The translations under genes were made by a program, and so were the position numbers. The notes under the pieces are model-generated. The model was not told where the DNA came from. It searched no databases and was given only the letters and a program-made list of their open reading frames with translations. Shown here in pieces: positions 1-8,234 of a stretch of DNA of 32,660 bases (within the stretch, counting starts at the first letter, position 1; every line of letters begins with the position of its first letter). This DNA is from Cyclobacteriaceae bacterium. Its GTDB lineage: Bacteria > Bacteroidota > Bacteroidia > Cytophagales > Cyclobacteriaceae. Where the stretch lies: assembly GCA_003565295.1 (NCBI GenBank), contig PXCO01000269.1, positions 1-32,660 on the forward strand, given 5' to 3'.

Positions 1-10
1 ATTTGTTTTT

Positions 11-105
11 CAGCGGTCATAACCTGCCCCGTACCGCAGGTCGGGGTGGAATCTCGCTTTGATAATCATCCCTCTGTGTGAGGTTCTCCTCATGCTCGAT
101 TTCAT
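11..105 (+). repeat. Dispersed intergenic repeat, copy 1a
   Basis: This copy begins with a GGTCA-like segment followed by an inverted pair around ACCTGCC/GCAGGT. It continues through GGAATCTCGC, then GATAATCATCCCTCTGTGTG, and ends in ATGCTCGATTTCA. The same blocks recur in the same order and orientation near 124-337, 10871-10996 and 15447-15534. All four copies lie between genes. The function is unknown; it could be a REP/MITE-like element or a structured RNA. Confidence 0.6.
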
Positions 106-123
106 GTGTTTATATTTTCTTTT

Positions 124-337
124 CAACGGTCATTACCTGTCCCGAACTTGTTTCGGGAACTTGTCCCGATCTTCGGGATAGCCTGCCCCGTCCCGATAGC
201 TATCGGGATCGGGGAACTTCCTTCGGGAGCCTGTCCCGAATTCACTTCGGGGGAATCTTCGCATGATTGATAATCATCCCTCCGTGCGTCGCATGGGTCA
301 TGCCCTGACTGCCGTCAGGACAGGCTAGATTTCATAT
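124..337 (+). repeat. Dispersed intergenic repeat, copy 1b, with inserted palindromes
   Basis: This is a second copy directly after the first. It starts with CAACGGTCATTACCTG and ends with CTAGATTTCAT. Its middle is expanded by several TCCCGA/TCGGGA inverted pairs (about 139-248), including a perfect 18-base palindrome at 191-208. A CCTGAC-tgcc-GTCAGG hairpin lies at 304-319. Bases 297-326 are identical to 10956-10985 in copy 2, a 30-base match. No coding sequence is evident here. Confidence 0.6.
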
Positions 338-465
338 GCTGATTAATAGTCTTTTATCTCTTCTGCAAGTATTATATTTTACCCTCCGTGTGCCTCCCTT
401 CTCGCACTCGATTTCCTTTTTACTTTATAAGATTCAGGGTGATGGAATTTAAGTCCAGCTTTATT

Positions 466-1359
466 TTATTTCCCAAGCATGGGGAAAAGCCTTTTGATTT
501 CTCCCTCATTCGGTCGGCTACCGTATTCGCATATTTCGAAGGCCTCTGCATATTTAGCCTCTGCGGCCTTTTGAGGGCCATACCATTTTTCCAATGCAGT
601 AATGGCCTCAGGGCTCACACTTCCCCAGCGCTTATTTTTCAGCCATTCTTTACGTGCCTCGCTACCTTTGGGCACCTCCTCTTCATAGCCTCCTATCCAA
701 GGCAGCCATTCATAAAATTGGGATTCGTGAGCATCCATGGCAAGGATTTTTTTATCGATCACCGAGGTTATATCCACCGCGATATCAGCACTAAATGGAT
801 TGGGCTTCTGGAAATTATCCTGGAAATATAAAAAAACAGGATTTTTGGGCAGGGGCGGGGTGTCCGGTGCTATGTTGGGAACCCCCACCATGTATGCGGC
901 ATCTTGTACAAGGATGGCTGTGTACCTATGGTCGGGATGATAGTCGTTAGGCCTGGGTGAGATCACCACATCTGCGTCCCAGTCCCTTATTAACCGGATG
1001 ATATCCAGTCTCACAGGTAAAGTAGCCAATAATTCTCCATCATGGTTGTCTAGAACGTCATAGGTTACACCTAGCCTTCTCTCTACTTCTTTTGTCTCCT
1101 CCCTCCTTCTTTTGGCCAGCATTCCACCACCCTCTGTCATGTGACCGGCATCACCGTTTGTTACCGAAACGAATTTTACATTGTGTCCCAATTCCACAAA
1201 AAGGGCGGCAGTCCCCCCCCCTTTAATGTCACAATCATCCGGATGTGCTCCTATCATGATGATGTTTAACGGCCTATCTTCTTGGCTAAAGCCAAAATGA
1301 GGTAAACTGGTAAAGAAAATTGAGATGTAAAAAAAAACTGCTAAAAGAGAGGTTTTCAT
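466..1359 (-). CDS. Exported PIG-L/LmbE family deacetylase
   Basis: This 297-residue protein has a probable signal peptide (hydrophobic residues about 4-25, ending near GFSQ). It belongs to the PIG-L/LmbE family of zinc-dependent N-acetylglucosamine-type deacetylases. The AHPDD motif at residues 38-42 supplies the metal-binding and catalytic His/Asp residues, and HPDH at 141-144 gives the third ligand. The length fits the family. Secretion suggests action on a sugar or glycan outside the cytoplasm, but the substrate cannot be read from the sequence. A run of nine G (minus strand) encodes Gly-Gly-Gly at residues 47-49, just after the metal motif. It stands alone, with a tRNA gene upstream and repeats downstream. 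Confidence 0.9.
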   Translation of the reverse strand: MKTSLLAVFFYISIFFTSLPHFGFSQEDRPLNIIMIGAHPDDCDIKGGGTAALFVELGHNVKFVSVTNGDAGHMTEGGGMLAKRRREETKEVERRLGVTYDVLDNHDGELLATLPVRLDIIRLIRDWDADVVISPRPNDYHPDHRYTAILVQDAAYMVGVPNIAPDTPPLPKNPVFLYFQDNFQKPNPFSADIAVDITSVIDKKILAMDAHESQFYEWLPWIGGYEEEVPKGSEARKEWLKNKRWGSVSPEAITALEKWYGPQKAAEAKYAEAFEICEYGSRPNEGEIKRLFPMLGK

Positions 1360-1457
1360 GGGCGCTGGGTAAATGGATTAAATGTTATAGGCGGTGAAGA
1401 TAAGTATTTTGGGGCAAATAGTCAAAAATGAAAGGCTGATGCGAGTCAGTAAAAAAG

Positions 1458-1539
1458 TGCGCACGAAAGGATTCGAACCTTCACACCCGAAGGCGCTGCC
1501 GCCTGAAGACAGTGCGTCTACCAATTTCGCCACGTGCGC
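1458..1539 (-). tRNA. tRNA-Leu, anticodon CAG
   Basis: The minus strand folds as a class II tRNA of 82 nt. The acceptor stem is GCGCACG/CGTGCGC with discriminator A. The D-arm contains GGCGAAATTGGTAGACGC. The anticodon stem CTGTC/GGCAG closes a TTCAGGC loop with anticodon CAG. There is a long variable arm, and the T-arm holds GGTTCGAATCC. The D-arm and long variable arm are typical of tRNA-Leu. The 3' CCA is not encoded: the sequence continues C then a T-run. Confidence 0.95.
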
Positions 1540-1626
1540 AATAAAGAAATACAAAGCTCTTGAAAAATCGCCTAAGCCACAAGCAAAAACTTAAAATAGT
1601 ACTGACAAGGCAGGTGCGCTTTCAGT

Positions 1627-3000
1627 TTATCGTTTTACCTTGGTGTAGTACACCTTGAATTTTATCTGGTCTTTCCTGACCTGATATTCCCTTAAAGACC
1701 TTTTAAAATGATCCGTACCCTGTGAATTGGGGTCTCTTGGATACAGTAATAAATCTGTGCGTTCGAGCCCTGATCTATAGAGGGCATTAACATAAGAGGT
1801 GATCTGATTCCTGAAAACCCGGTTCTCACTGTTAAAGATAAGGGACGTTTGATTACTGACGGCAGGAACCACATTTCCTTGGCTGTCAACGTTGGTGTGG
1901 CTACTATTTTCTTGCTGCACGGCGACCAAAGCCCTGTCGGATCTGACCATGATGCGATTATCTTCAGTACTGAAATACATCAAAAGTCGGTTATGCGGCC
2001 CCCTATGTTCCGGGAATTCAACAATTGGACCAAGTTCAAGTTGCACCTGGTTAAAACTTACATTCCCTAGCGTATCCAAAAATTCCTGTATTGGGGAAGT
2101 ATCTAATTTCAAAAGTAATCCTAATCCCGATTTGCTGCCCAGGTAATCACCTGGCACATCAAAAGCCTTGCCCCTTTCAGTGATAGCTTCTATGGGAGTC
2201 CCACTTGGATCATTGCTCACATGGGTAAAATGCCTGGATTGTATCGTATTAATAGGGTAGGTCCTGCTCACGGTATCATCATCATAATGGTAGTAGATGA
2301 TAATGCCAGTTCCCCCGCCAATGTTCACGGAAATATTGGTGTTCTCCTCCGGGTTACCCACGATGGCCACTCCCTTGAAGTAATCCCTAAAAGTAAATAT
2401 GTTGGTAAATGCAGGGTCGTTGCTGGTGATTTTGCCAAATAATTCGGATGCCAAACCCTCGTCCAAGTCCATTCTCAGGGTGTTAACGGTATCGGGTTTG
2501 AGCATGAATGATCCTGAGGCTATGTCTTTCTCCCTATTAAAATCCAACTTGTCAAAGTTATAATAGGTGGTGTCTAGCAGAGGCTCTGTTAGGCGGTGTA
2601 CCCGGTAATGCTTGGGTTGATCGAAGTTTTCTCCTTCGAGATTGGCTACGTTTAAGGTGAATACCGCAGAATCATATACGGCATCTTCCCTGGGTAAAGA
2701 GGCCCCCATGTTGTAGGAGAGCCTGCTGTAACCAATGGCCTCCGTAAGCCCAAAATACTCACTTTTATCCCCGCCCACTATCACTCTGCCCTGGCTACTA
2801 GTGGTATTGAAGGAATCCATCACTACCAATGAAGCAGATAGAGGTATTTCTGCATAAAACACCCCTATCTGCTCTGTACTTGGGTCGAGGATTAGTCCGA
2901 TGTCTGAGGGATCGGAACATGAACTCGAATAAATTAAAATGGACAGTACCGCTGCCAGCTTAACCGGCAAGTTCTGTGTAAATATTGTAATAGCTTTCAA
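1627..3000 (-). CDS. DUF4270 family lipoprotein
   Basis: This is a secreted lipoprotein of about 457 residues resembling the Bacteroidota DUF4270 family, whose function is unknown. The N-terminus is a lipoprotein signal ending in LIYSSSC, followed by SDPSDIGLILDP; an early 'DPSDIGL' stretch is typical of the family. The remainder is beta-rich with no catalytic motif that I recognise. No ATG is available. I chose a TTG at 3000, preceded by purine-rich GAGGAAGAAGGG, which leaves a 41-base overlap with the upstream gene. A longer form from TTG 3033 (468 residues) or GTG 3021 is possible. It is probably co-transcribed with the GT5-like gene, a pairing I recall from other Bacteroidota. Confidence 0.82.
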   Translation of the reverse strand: MKAITIFTQNLPVKLAAVLSILIYSSSCSDPSDIGLILDPSTEQIGVFYAEIPLSASLVVMDSFNTTSSQGRVIVGGDKSEYFGLTEAIGYSRLSYNMGASLPREDAVYDSAVFTLNVANLEGENFDQPKHYRVHRLTEPLLDTTYYNFDKLDFNREKDIASGSFMLKPDTVNTLRMDLDEGLASELFGKITSNDPAFTNIFTFRDYFKGVAIVGNPEENTNISVNIGGGTGIIIYYHYDDDTVSRTYPINTIQSRHFTHVSNDPSGTPIEAITERGKAFDVPGDYLGSKSGLGLLLKLDTSPIQEFLDTLGNVSFNQVQLELGPIVEFPEHRGPHNRLLMYFSTEDNRIMVRSDRALVAVQQENSSHTNVDSQGNVVPAVSNQTSLIFNSENRVFRNQITSYVNALYRSGLERTDLLLYPRDPNSQGTDHFKRSLREYQVRKDQIKFKVYYTKVKR

Positions 3001-3775
3001 AAAGCTGCCCTTCTTCCTCACTGTTAATTTCAAACCTTTTATCTTTATTAGATGTCTCCTCGATTAAGTGGATAAGATTTCCAGAGGTATCCTCCCCTCT
3101 TACGACCACATCGGCATAGGTGGTGCCAAGTTTGGTAAATCCCTCATAGTCTTTGGTCTTAATGGGATCTAACAATTGGTCATCGATATCCACCATTTTG
3201 ATTTTTTCAAACAAGTCGTCCCCAAATTTATGACTAAATCCGTTATTGTAAATGGCAAAAACGGATTTTGTATCCTTAAACAAGGGTTCTTTTTTATAAG
3301 TAGTCTTTAGGTAGAGCGGTATCAAGCTGGTCATCCAGTCGTTACAGTGTACCACGTCAGGTGCCCAGCCCAACTTTTTCACTGTCTCCAGTACGCCCTT
3401 GCAGAAAAAGATTGCCCTTTCATCGTTGTCCTCATAGAACTTATCCTGCTTGTCGAAGAAAACGCTCTTTCGTTGAAAATAGTCTTCATTGTCGATGAAA
3501 TACACCTGTAATTTTGCATTGGGTATAGAAGCCACCTTGATGATGAGAGGCTTCTCCTCTTCTCCCACCGAAATATTGATGCCGGAGAGCCTTACCACTT
3601 CATGTAGTCGGTTTTTCCTTTCATTGATCAGCCCAAAGCGTGGTACCAGAATCCGGATTTCCATGCCTTTTTCTTGCATTGCCTGTGGCAATGCCCTGAC
3701 GAAATTAGCCACTTCCGAAGTTTGCAAAAATGGGTTGATTTCACTTGCTACATAAAGGATACGAAGTTTTGACAT
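2960..3775 (-). CDS. Stand-alone glycogen/starch synthase N-terminal (GT5) domain protein
   Basis: This 271-residue protein matches only the N-terminal Rossmann half of GT5 glycogen synthases. It begins KLRILYVASEINPF and contains ALPQAMQEKGMEIRILVPRFG and DVVHCNDWMTSLIPLYLK, the last equivalent to the HxHDW region. The position of the KxGGLADV nucleotide-sugar motif reads LQTSEVANF instead. The whole C-terminal GT-B domain, normally about 200 residues more, is absent. It is therefore unlikely to be a classical glycogen synthase. Short forms of this kind next to panC are common in Bacteroidota and are often labelled glycogen synthase. The gene is divergent from panC with about 118 bases between, and is followed by DUF4270. 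Confidence 0.85.
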   Translation of the reverse strand: MSKLRILYVASEINPFLQTSEVANFVRALPQAMQEKGMEIRILVPRFGLINERKNRLHEVVRLSGINISVGEEEKPLIIKVASIPNAKLQVYFIDNEDYFQRKSVFFDKQDKFYEDNDERAIFFCKGVLETVKKLGWAPDVVHCNDWMTSLIPLYLKTTYKKEPLFKDTKSVFAIYNNGFSHKFGDDLFEKIKMVDIDDQLLDPIKTKDYEGFTKLGTTYADVVVRGEDTSGNLIHLIEETSNKDKRFEINSEEEGQLFESYYNIYTELAG

Positions 3776-3811
3776 GTCTTGTAATTTTAATTTAGGGATA
3801 TAACGGGACTA

Positions 3812-3819
3812 CAAAATTA
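3812..3819 (-). promoter_or_regulatory. Possible -7 box of GT5-like gene
   Basis: On the minus strand this reads TAATTTTG, a full match to the Bacteroidota -7 box TAnnTTTG, 36 bases upstream of the ATG. The -33 region is only ATGG at the expected spacing, so support is modest. Confidence 0.35.
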
Positions 3820-3840
3820 CAAAAAAAATCAGAAAAAACC

Positions 3841-3870
3841 ATTGATTTTATTCAAAATCATATACTTTTG
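3841..3870 (+). promoter_or_regulatory. Bacteroidota-type promoter of panC operon
   Basis: ATTG at 3841-3844, 18 bases, then TACTTTTG at 3863-3870, a perfect match to TAnnTTTG. Transcription would start near 3877, leaving a leader of about 17-26 bases before the candidate panC starts. Confidence 0.55.
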
Positions 3871-3893
3871 CAGCTATTTTGTAAAAACTAAGC

Positions 3894-4757
3894 TTGTATT
3901 CATTGAAGACGGTACAGGAAATTAAGGTGCTTAAATCTGCCCTGAGCAATGCTAGGAGTGCTTTTTCACGTGTAGGTTTAGTGCCTACAATGGGTGCCCT
4001 TCACAGGGGGCACCTTGCCTTGATCCAAGCCGCTAAATCCCAATGCGATTTCGTCATAGCAAGCATATTTGTAAATCCCATTCAGTTTAATCAACCTTCA
4101 GATTTTGAAAATTACCCTCAAACCTTGGAAGATGATCTAAAGGTACTTGAAGGACAAGGGGTAGATATGGTCTTCATGCCAAGCATAAAGGAGATGTACC
4201 CATCGTCATTAGGGGTTTCTTTATCTTTCTCCCATCTTGAGAAAATTCTGGAGGGAAAGTTTCGTCCGGGGCACTTTAACGGGGTTGGCATTGTTGTAGC
4301 AAAGTTGCTTCACCTTGTAGATCCTCATGTGGCTTTTTTTGGACAGAAGGATTTACAGCAAGTTCATGTCATAAAGGCCTTGGTGGTCGGACTGAGTTTT
4401 GATGTGGAGGTTGAAGTGGTGCCCACCGTCAGGGAAGATGATGGATTAGCCTTTTCTTCTAGAAATATAAGGCTCGGAAAGGTGGAGAGGGAAAAGGCCC
4501 CCCATTTATATGAGGCATTGGTGCAGGCAGAGCAGGACTTAAAAACAGGCCAGCCTTGGTCACATGTGAAAAACAGTTGTCGCAAATCACTAGAAAATTC
4601 CGGTTTAGTCGAGTTGGAGTATTTAGCGTTAGTAAGGTTGCCAGAATTTAGGCTATCTGAAAAGTATGAAGCCAATTCGGAATTTGCTTTGTGCATTGCC
4701 GCATATTTGGGGGGTGTAAGATTAATTGACAACGTAATCATTAGGCCAACGTCCTAA
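3894..4757 (+). CDS. panC: Pantothenate synthetase (pantoate--beta-alanine ligase)
   Basis: PanC joins pantoate and beta-alanine with ATP to give pantothenate, the coenzyme A precursor, in the cytoplasm. All signature motifs are present: [10 protein letters not shown] (31-40), FVNPIQFN (59-66), RPGHFNGV (124-131), FFGQKDLQQ (148-156; usually FGEKDxQQ) and [12 protein letters not shown] (180-191; usually READGLAMSSRN). The 287-residue length is normal. The start is TTG at 3894, since no ATG is available. A second TTG at 3903 would give an N-terminus LKTVQEIK that fits the family equally well. panD follows after 22 bases. Confidence 0.96.
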   Translation: MYSLKTVQEIKVLKSALSNARSAFSRVGLVPTMGALHRGHLALIQAAKSQCDFVIASIFVNPIQFNQPSDFENYPQTLEDDLKVLEGQGVDMVFMPSIKEMYPSSLGVSLSFSHLEKILEGKFRPGHFNGVGIVVAKLLHLVDPHVAFFGQKDLQQVHVIKALVVGLSFDVEVEVVPTVREDDGLAFSSRNIRLGKVEREKAPHLYEALVQAEQDLKTGQPWSHVKNSCRKSLENSGLVELEYLALVRLPEFRLSEKYEANSEFALCIAAYLGGVRLIDNVIIRPTS

Positions 4758-4779
4758 ATCAGAATATAAAAAGCGTATC

Positions 4780-5127
4780 ATGCATATCCAGCTATTAAAA
4801 TCAAAAATCCATCGTGTTAAAATCACTCAGGCGGAATTGCATTATGTGGGGAGCATTACCATAGATGAAGACCTTATGGATGCCGCACAAATCATAGAGA
4901 ATGAGAAGGTTCAGATTGTTAATATCAACAATGGTGAGCGTCTTGAGACCTATGTGATAAAAGGTGAAAGGGGAAGCGGTCAGGTCTGCTTGAACGGTCC
5001 GGCCGCCAGAAAGGCACAGGTGGGGGATGTCATTATCATCATCTGCTACTGTAGCATGGACTTGGATGCCGCTAAGGCCTATAAGCCCGTGGTAATTTTT
5101 CCAGATGACCAAAACAAGCTCCAATAG
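4780..5127 (+). CDS. panD: Aspartate 1-decarboxylase
   Basis: PanD decarboxylates L-aspartate to beta-alanine, the second substrate of PanC. The precursor cleaves itself to form a pyruvoyl group. The cleavage site Gly24-Ser25 is visible in HYVGSITID, and the [17 protein letters not shown] and [17 protein letters not shown] segments are typical. The 115-residue length is normal. It lies directly after panC, and its last 23 bases overlap the start of the next gene, so the two are likely translationally coupled. Confidence 0.97.
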   Translation: MHIQLLKSKIHRVKITQAELHYVGSITIDEDLMDAAQIIENEKVQIVNINNGERLETYVIKGERGSGQVCLNGPAARKAQVGDVIIIICYCSMDLDAAKAYKPVVIFPDDQNKLQ

Positions 5128-6130
5128 ATTGAACTCCTCTTCAAAAAGAGCCCTTCAGGTCATCATTCCCCTAGGATTGGCCCTGGGGCTTTTCTGGTAC
5201 CTGTATAAGGATTTAAGTTTAGACCAACTCACTGAGGCACTAGGGGAAACTTCCTTTTTTTGGGTCTTTTTATCCGTTGTTATTTCCTTGTTAGGGTATT
5301 ATATCCGGGCTTGGCGATGGCAGGTGTTGATCAATGCAGGTAGGAAGAATAAGGTGAATTTGTCCCCTGTCTTTTGGAGTTTGATGGTTGGGTACCTTGT
5401 CAACCTCATATTGCCCAGGGCAGGAGAATTGGCCAGATGTGCAGCACTGAACCGGGTCAAACCCATTTCCATGGGAAACCTGTTGGGTACAGTGGTGTTG
5501 GAACGTACAGTTGATATGTTGTTCATGCTATTAACTGTTTTTTTGGCACTGCTAGTGGAAAACCACATTTTTGTAACCCTTTTGAATGAACTAGGGATTC
5601 TCGGTGGAATATGGAACCTTGTTGACAAGTTTTGGCCCTTTATCTTGATTGGCATTGCCCTTCTGTTTATCATTGGATATCTCGTTTTCAAAGGACTTGG
5701 CAGGAGTCAATTTGTCCAGAAGGCACGACACTTTGTCATGCAGTTTATGACTGGTTTTAAGAGTTTAGCGGTAATTGAGAAGGTTTGGGGGTTTTGGTTG
5801 GCTTCGGTATCAATTTGGATCATCTACTATTTGATGATGTATTGGCTGGCACTTGCCATGCCTGTCACCCAATCTTTATCGCCTAGTGCAGTACTTATGG
5901 TAATGGTAATGGGCAGCATAGGGATGGTAGTTCCTGTGCAAGGGGGGATCGGGACCTTTCATGCCCTGGTTGCTTTTATCCTTTTGTATTATGGCGTGGC
6001 AGAAGCACAGGGGAAAATATTCGCAATAGTGGTCCATGGTTCTCAGGTGCTTACGATCATCCTAGTAGGATTGTTAAGTGTGTGGGCAATCTGGTACTTA
6101 GTCAAAAAGCTAAAACCTGAGCCTAAATAG
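5105..6130 (+). CDS. Flippase-like integral membrane protein (LPG synthase TM family)
   Basis: This 341-residue inner-membrane protein has about seven or eight hydrophobic segments. It matches the family of the lysylphosphatidylglycerol synthase membrane domain (PF03706-like, UPF0104). The family motif is visible as LPRAGELAR (103-111), followed by VLERTVD (131-137) and a late [13 protein letters not shown] segment. The soluble aminoacyl-transfer domain of MprF is absent, so lysyl transfer is unlikely. Lipid or isoprenoid-linked substrate flipping is the usual guess for such stand-alone forms. The ATG lies inside panD, overlapping by 23 bases, which points to the panCD operon. Confidence 0.85.
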   Translation: MTKTSSNRLNSSSKRALQVIIPLGLALGLFWYLYKDLSLDQLTEALGETSFFWVFLSVVISLLGYYIRAWRWQVLINAGRKNKVNLSPVFWSLMVGYLVNLILPRAGELARCAALNRVKPISMGNLLGTVVLERTVDMLFMLLTVFLALLVENHIFVTLLNELGILGGIWNLVDKFWPFILIGIALLFIIGYLVFKGLGRSQFVQKARHFVMQFMTGFKSLAVIEKVWGFWLASVSIWIIYYLMMYWLALAMPVTQSLSPSAVLMVMVMGSIGMVVPVQGGIGTFHALVAFILLYYGVAEAQGKIFAIVVHGSQVLTIILVGLLSVWAIWYLVKKLKPEPK

Positions 6131-6163
6131 TATCGTAGAAAACATAAAATAAATAGTAAAACA

Positions 6164-6856
6164 ATGATTCTAATCTTAATTGTAGTCGTATTTGGCATTC
6201 TGGGATATGCGGTAAGCAGCAAATTGAAGAAGAAGTTCAGGAAATATTCTCAAACTTCCCTGCAGGCAAATCTTTCCGGTAAGGAGGTGGCAGAACTTAT
6301 GCTTGCCGACCATAATATCTCTAATGTGAAAGTAAACTGTGTGGAAGGGGAACTGTCTGACCACTATAACCCTATGAACAAGACGGTAAACCTGAGCCCG
6401 GACGTGTACTACGGCAGAAATGCAGCAGCCACAGCAGTGGCGGCCCACGAGTGTGGCCATGCGGTACAACACGCCACGGCATACACCTGGTTACAGCTGC
6501 GGTCAGCCTTGGTTCCCATTCAGAATATCAGTGGAAAGATTCTGAACGTGGTGTTGATAGCGGCCCTTTTTGGAGGGATTGCTATATTTGGCTTACCCTA
6601 TGAGGCAGTGGGACTGATTGTGGTAGGCTCATATGGGGTGATTACTATGTTTTCTCTGGTAACCCTGCCTGTGGAGTTTGACGCCAGTAATAGGGCCCTG
6701 GCCTGGGTGAGAGAAAGAAATGTTGTGACTGCCCATGAATATGGTATGTCAAAAGACGCTTTGAAGTGGGCGGCAATGACTTATGTAGTGGCGGCGATGG
6801 CTTCTTTGGCCACCCTTGCATATTACCTGTTCATTTTCTTTGGCAATAGGGATTAA
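6164..6856 (+). CDS. YugP-type neutral zinc metallopeptidase, membrane bound
   Basis: This 230-residue protein has an N-terminal membrane helix (2-17), a zinc-binding HECGH motif at residues 95-99 (AAHECGHAVQH), and two or three further hydrophobic helices at about 126-170 and 205-226. The conserved LPVEFDAS (168-175) after the helices probably supplies the third metal ligand. These are features of the Zn_peptidase_2 (PF04298) family; its substrates are unknown. The ATG at 6164 follows the flippase-like gene by 33 bases, and a strong terminator lies 28 bases after the stop. It therefore looks like the last gene of the panC operon. Confidence 0.9.
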   Translation: MILILIVVVFGILGYAVSSKLKKKFRKYSQTSLQANLSGKEVAELMLADHNISNVKVNCVEGELSDHYNPMNKTVNLSPDVYYGRNAAATAVAAHECGHAVQHATAYTWLQLRSALVPIQNISGKILNVVLIAALFGGIAIFGLPYEAVGLIVVGSYGVITMFSLVTLPVEFDASNRALAWVRERNVVTAHEYGMSKDALKWAAMTYVVAAMASLATLAYYLFIFFGNRD

Positions 6857-6884
6857 GCCGGAGCCATTCATCAAAAAATCACTC

Positions 6885-6920
6885 AATGTAGGGGCATGAA
6901 GTTGTCCCTACATTTTTTTT
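6885..6920 (+). terminator. Intrinsic terminator after the panC-yugP run
   Basis: AATGTAGGG (6885-6893) pairs with CCCTACATT (6906-6914) around a 12-base loop, and the T-run extends to 6920. A stem of nine pairs followed by eight T makes this one of the clearest terminators in the window. It also argues against starting the next gene at 6896. Confidence 0.88.
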
Positions 6921-6955
6921 GTGTATATTTTCAGCAGAATTTTGTGAGGGATGCC

Positions 6956-8095
6956 ATGGATTTTAGCTTATCAGAGGAGCAGGTAGCCGTAAGGGATGCT
7001 GCCAGGGAGTTTACACAAACCCAATTATTGCCGGGAGTCATTGAAAGAGATACACATGCCCGTTTTCCCACAGAGGAAGTAAAGAAGATGGGGGAATTGG
7101 GATTCATGGGCATGATGGTGAGCCCCTCTTATGGAGGGGGTGGAATGGATACGGTTTCTTATGTCCTTGCCATGGAAGAAATCAGTAAAATGGACGCTTC
7201 CAGTTCGGTAATCATGTCTGTCAATAACTCTCTGGTCTGTTGGGGCCTGGAAAGATATGGCAACGATGCACAAAAGAGAAAATACCTGGAAAAGCTTGCA
7301 TCAGGAGAGGTGCTTGGCGCTTTTTGCCTTTCTGAACCCGAAGCAGGTTCTGATGCTACTTCCCAAAAGACCACTGCGGTAGATAAGGGGGGCTTTTTTC
7401 TGGTCAATGGGACCAAAAACTGGATTACCAATGGTGGTTCAGCAGAGGTATACTTGGTAATGGCACAAACCGACCCTAAATTGGGGCACAAAGGGATCTC
7501 TGCGTTTATTGTCGAAAAAGGTTGGGAAGGATTCAAAATCGGAAAGAAAGAAGATAAATTGGGGATTAGAGCATCGGACACCCACTCTTTGATGTTTACT
7601 GACGTAAAGGTACCTAAAGAAAACATGATTGGTAATCCTGGTTTCGGCTTTAAATTTGCCATGGAGACCCTCAATGGAGGAAGGATAGGGATAGCAGCTC
7701 AGGCACTGGGCATAGCTTCCGGTGCGTTTGAATTGTCATTGGCCTACTCAAGGGAAAGAAAAACCTTCGGCAAACCCATTTGTGAACACCAGGCCATACA
7801 ATTTAAACTGGCGGAGATGGCCACTCAAATTGATGCGGCCAGATTGATGGTGATGAAAGCTGCTTATTTAAAGGATCAGGAAAAGGATTATGCAGATGCC
7901 AGTGCCAGGGCAAAATTATATGCCTCAGAGATAGCTATGAAGGTTACCGTAGAAGCTGTACAGGTACATGGCGGGTATGGATATGTAAAGGAATACCATG
8001 TGGAGCGCCTGATGAGGGATGCAAAAATCACCCAGATTTATGAGGGTACCTCAGAGATTCAAAAAATAGTCATATCAAGGGGTCTTATAAGATAA
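6956..8095 (+). CDS. Acyl-CoA dehydrogenase (short/branched-chain type)
   Basis: This FAD enzyme oxidises acyl-CoA to trans-2-enoyl-CoA in fatty-acid or branched amino-acid breakdown. From the ATG at 6956 it has 379 residues, the usual length. Visible are MDFSLSEEQ at the N-terminus, the FAD/substrate motif AFCLSEPEAGSDA, the KNWITNGG segment, and GGYGYVKEYHVERLMRDAKITQIYEG. The catalytic base is the Glu of YEGTSEIQ (residue 363), as in butyryl-CoA dehydrogenase. An upstream in-frame ATG at 6896 would put the start inside the terminator hairpin and is rejected; GTGAGGG just upstream of 6956 is a plausible ribosome site. It is monocistronic, with the AraC-type gene 139 bases downstream. Confidence 0.95.
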   Translation: MDFSLSEEQVAVRDAAREFTQTQLLPGVIERDTHARFPTEEVKKMGELGFMGMMVSPSYGGGGMDTVSYVLAMEEISKMDASSSVIMSVNNSLVCWGLERYGNDAQKRKYLEKLASGEVLGAFCLSEPEAGSDATSQKTTAVDKGGFFLVNGTKNWITNGGSAEVYLVMAQTDPKLGHKGISAFIVEKGWEGFKIGKKEDKLGIRASDTHSLMFTDVKVPKENMIGNPGFGFKFAMETLNGGRIGIAAQALGIASGAFELSLAYSRERKTFGKPICEHQAIQFKLAEMATQIDAARLMVMKAAYLKDQEKDYADASARAKLYASEIAMKVTVEAVQVHGGYGYVKEYHVERLMRDAKITQIYEGTSEIQKIVISRGLIR

Positions 8096-8234
8096 TTGAA
8101 ATTTTGCGTAATTTTTTTGTGGCTTATCTCTTTTTATATCGTTATTTAGTTTTTTTTAAATTTTTATCTAATATTGTCTTTATAATTTAGAAAAAATAGA
8201 TACTTTTAACAAAAAAAACCTAAAAGCACCCATC

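Larger units (their letters stand above)
1..465. other. Intergenic region with repeats, no gene seen
   Basis: The short open frames here are low-complexity translations of the palindromic repeats and resemble no protein family. The stretch holds repeat copies 1a and 1b. Bases 338-465, downstream of the PIG-L gene, show nothing further that I can support. Confidence 0.6.

Noticed and set aside
388-831. 147-codon plus-strand frame
   Set aside because: It is antisense to the PIG-L gene for most of its length and resembles no family.
1394-1594. 66-codon plus-strand frame
   Set aside because: It runs across the tRNA-Leu gene on the opposite strand and is explained by it.
6896-6955. 20-residue N-terminal extension of the acyl-CoA dehydrogenase
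   Set aside because: It would start inside a strong terminator hairpin; the family N-terminus begins at MDFSLSEEQ (6956).
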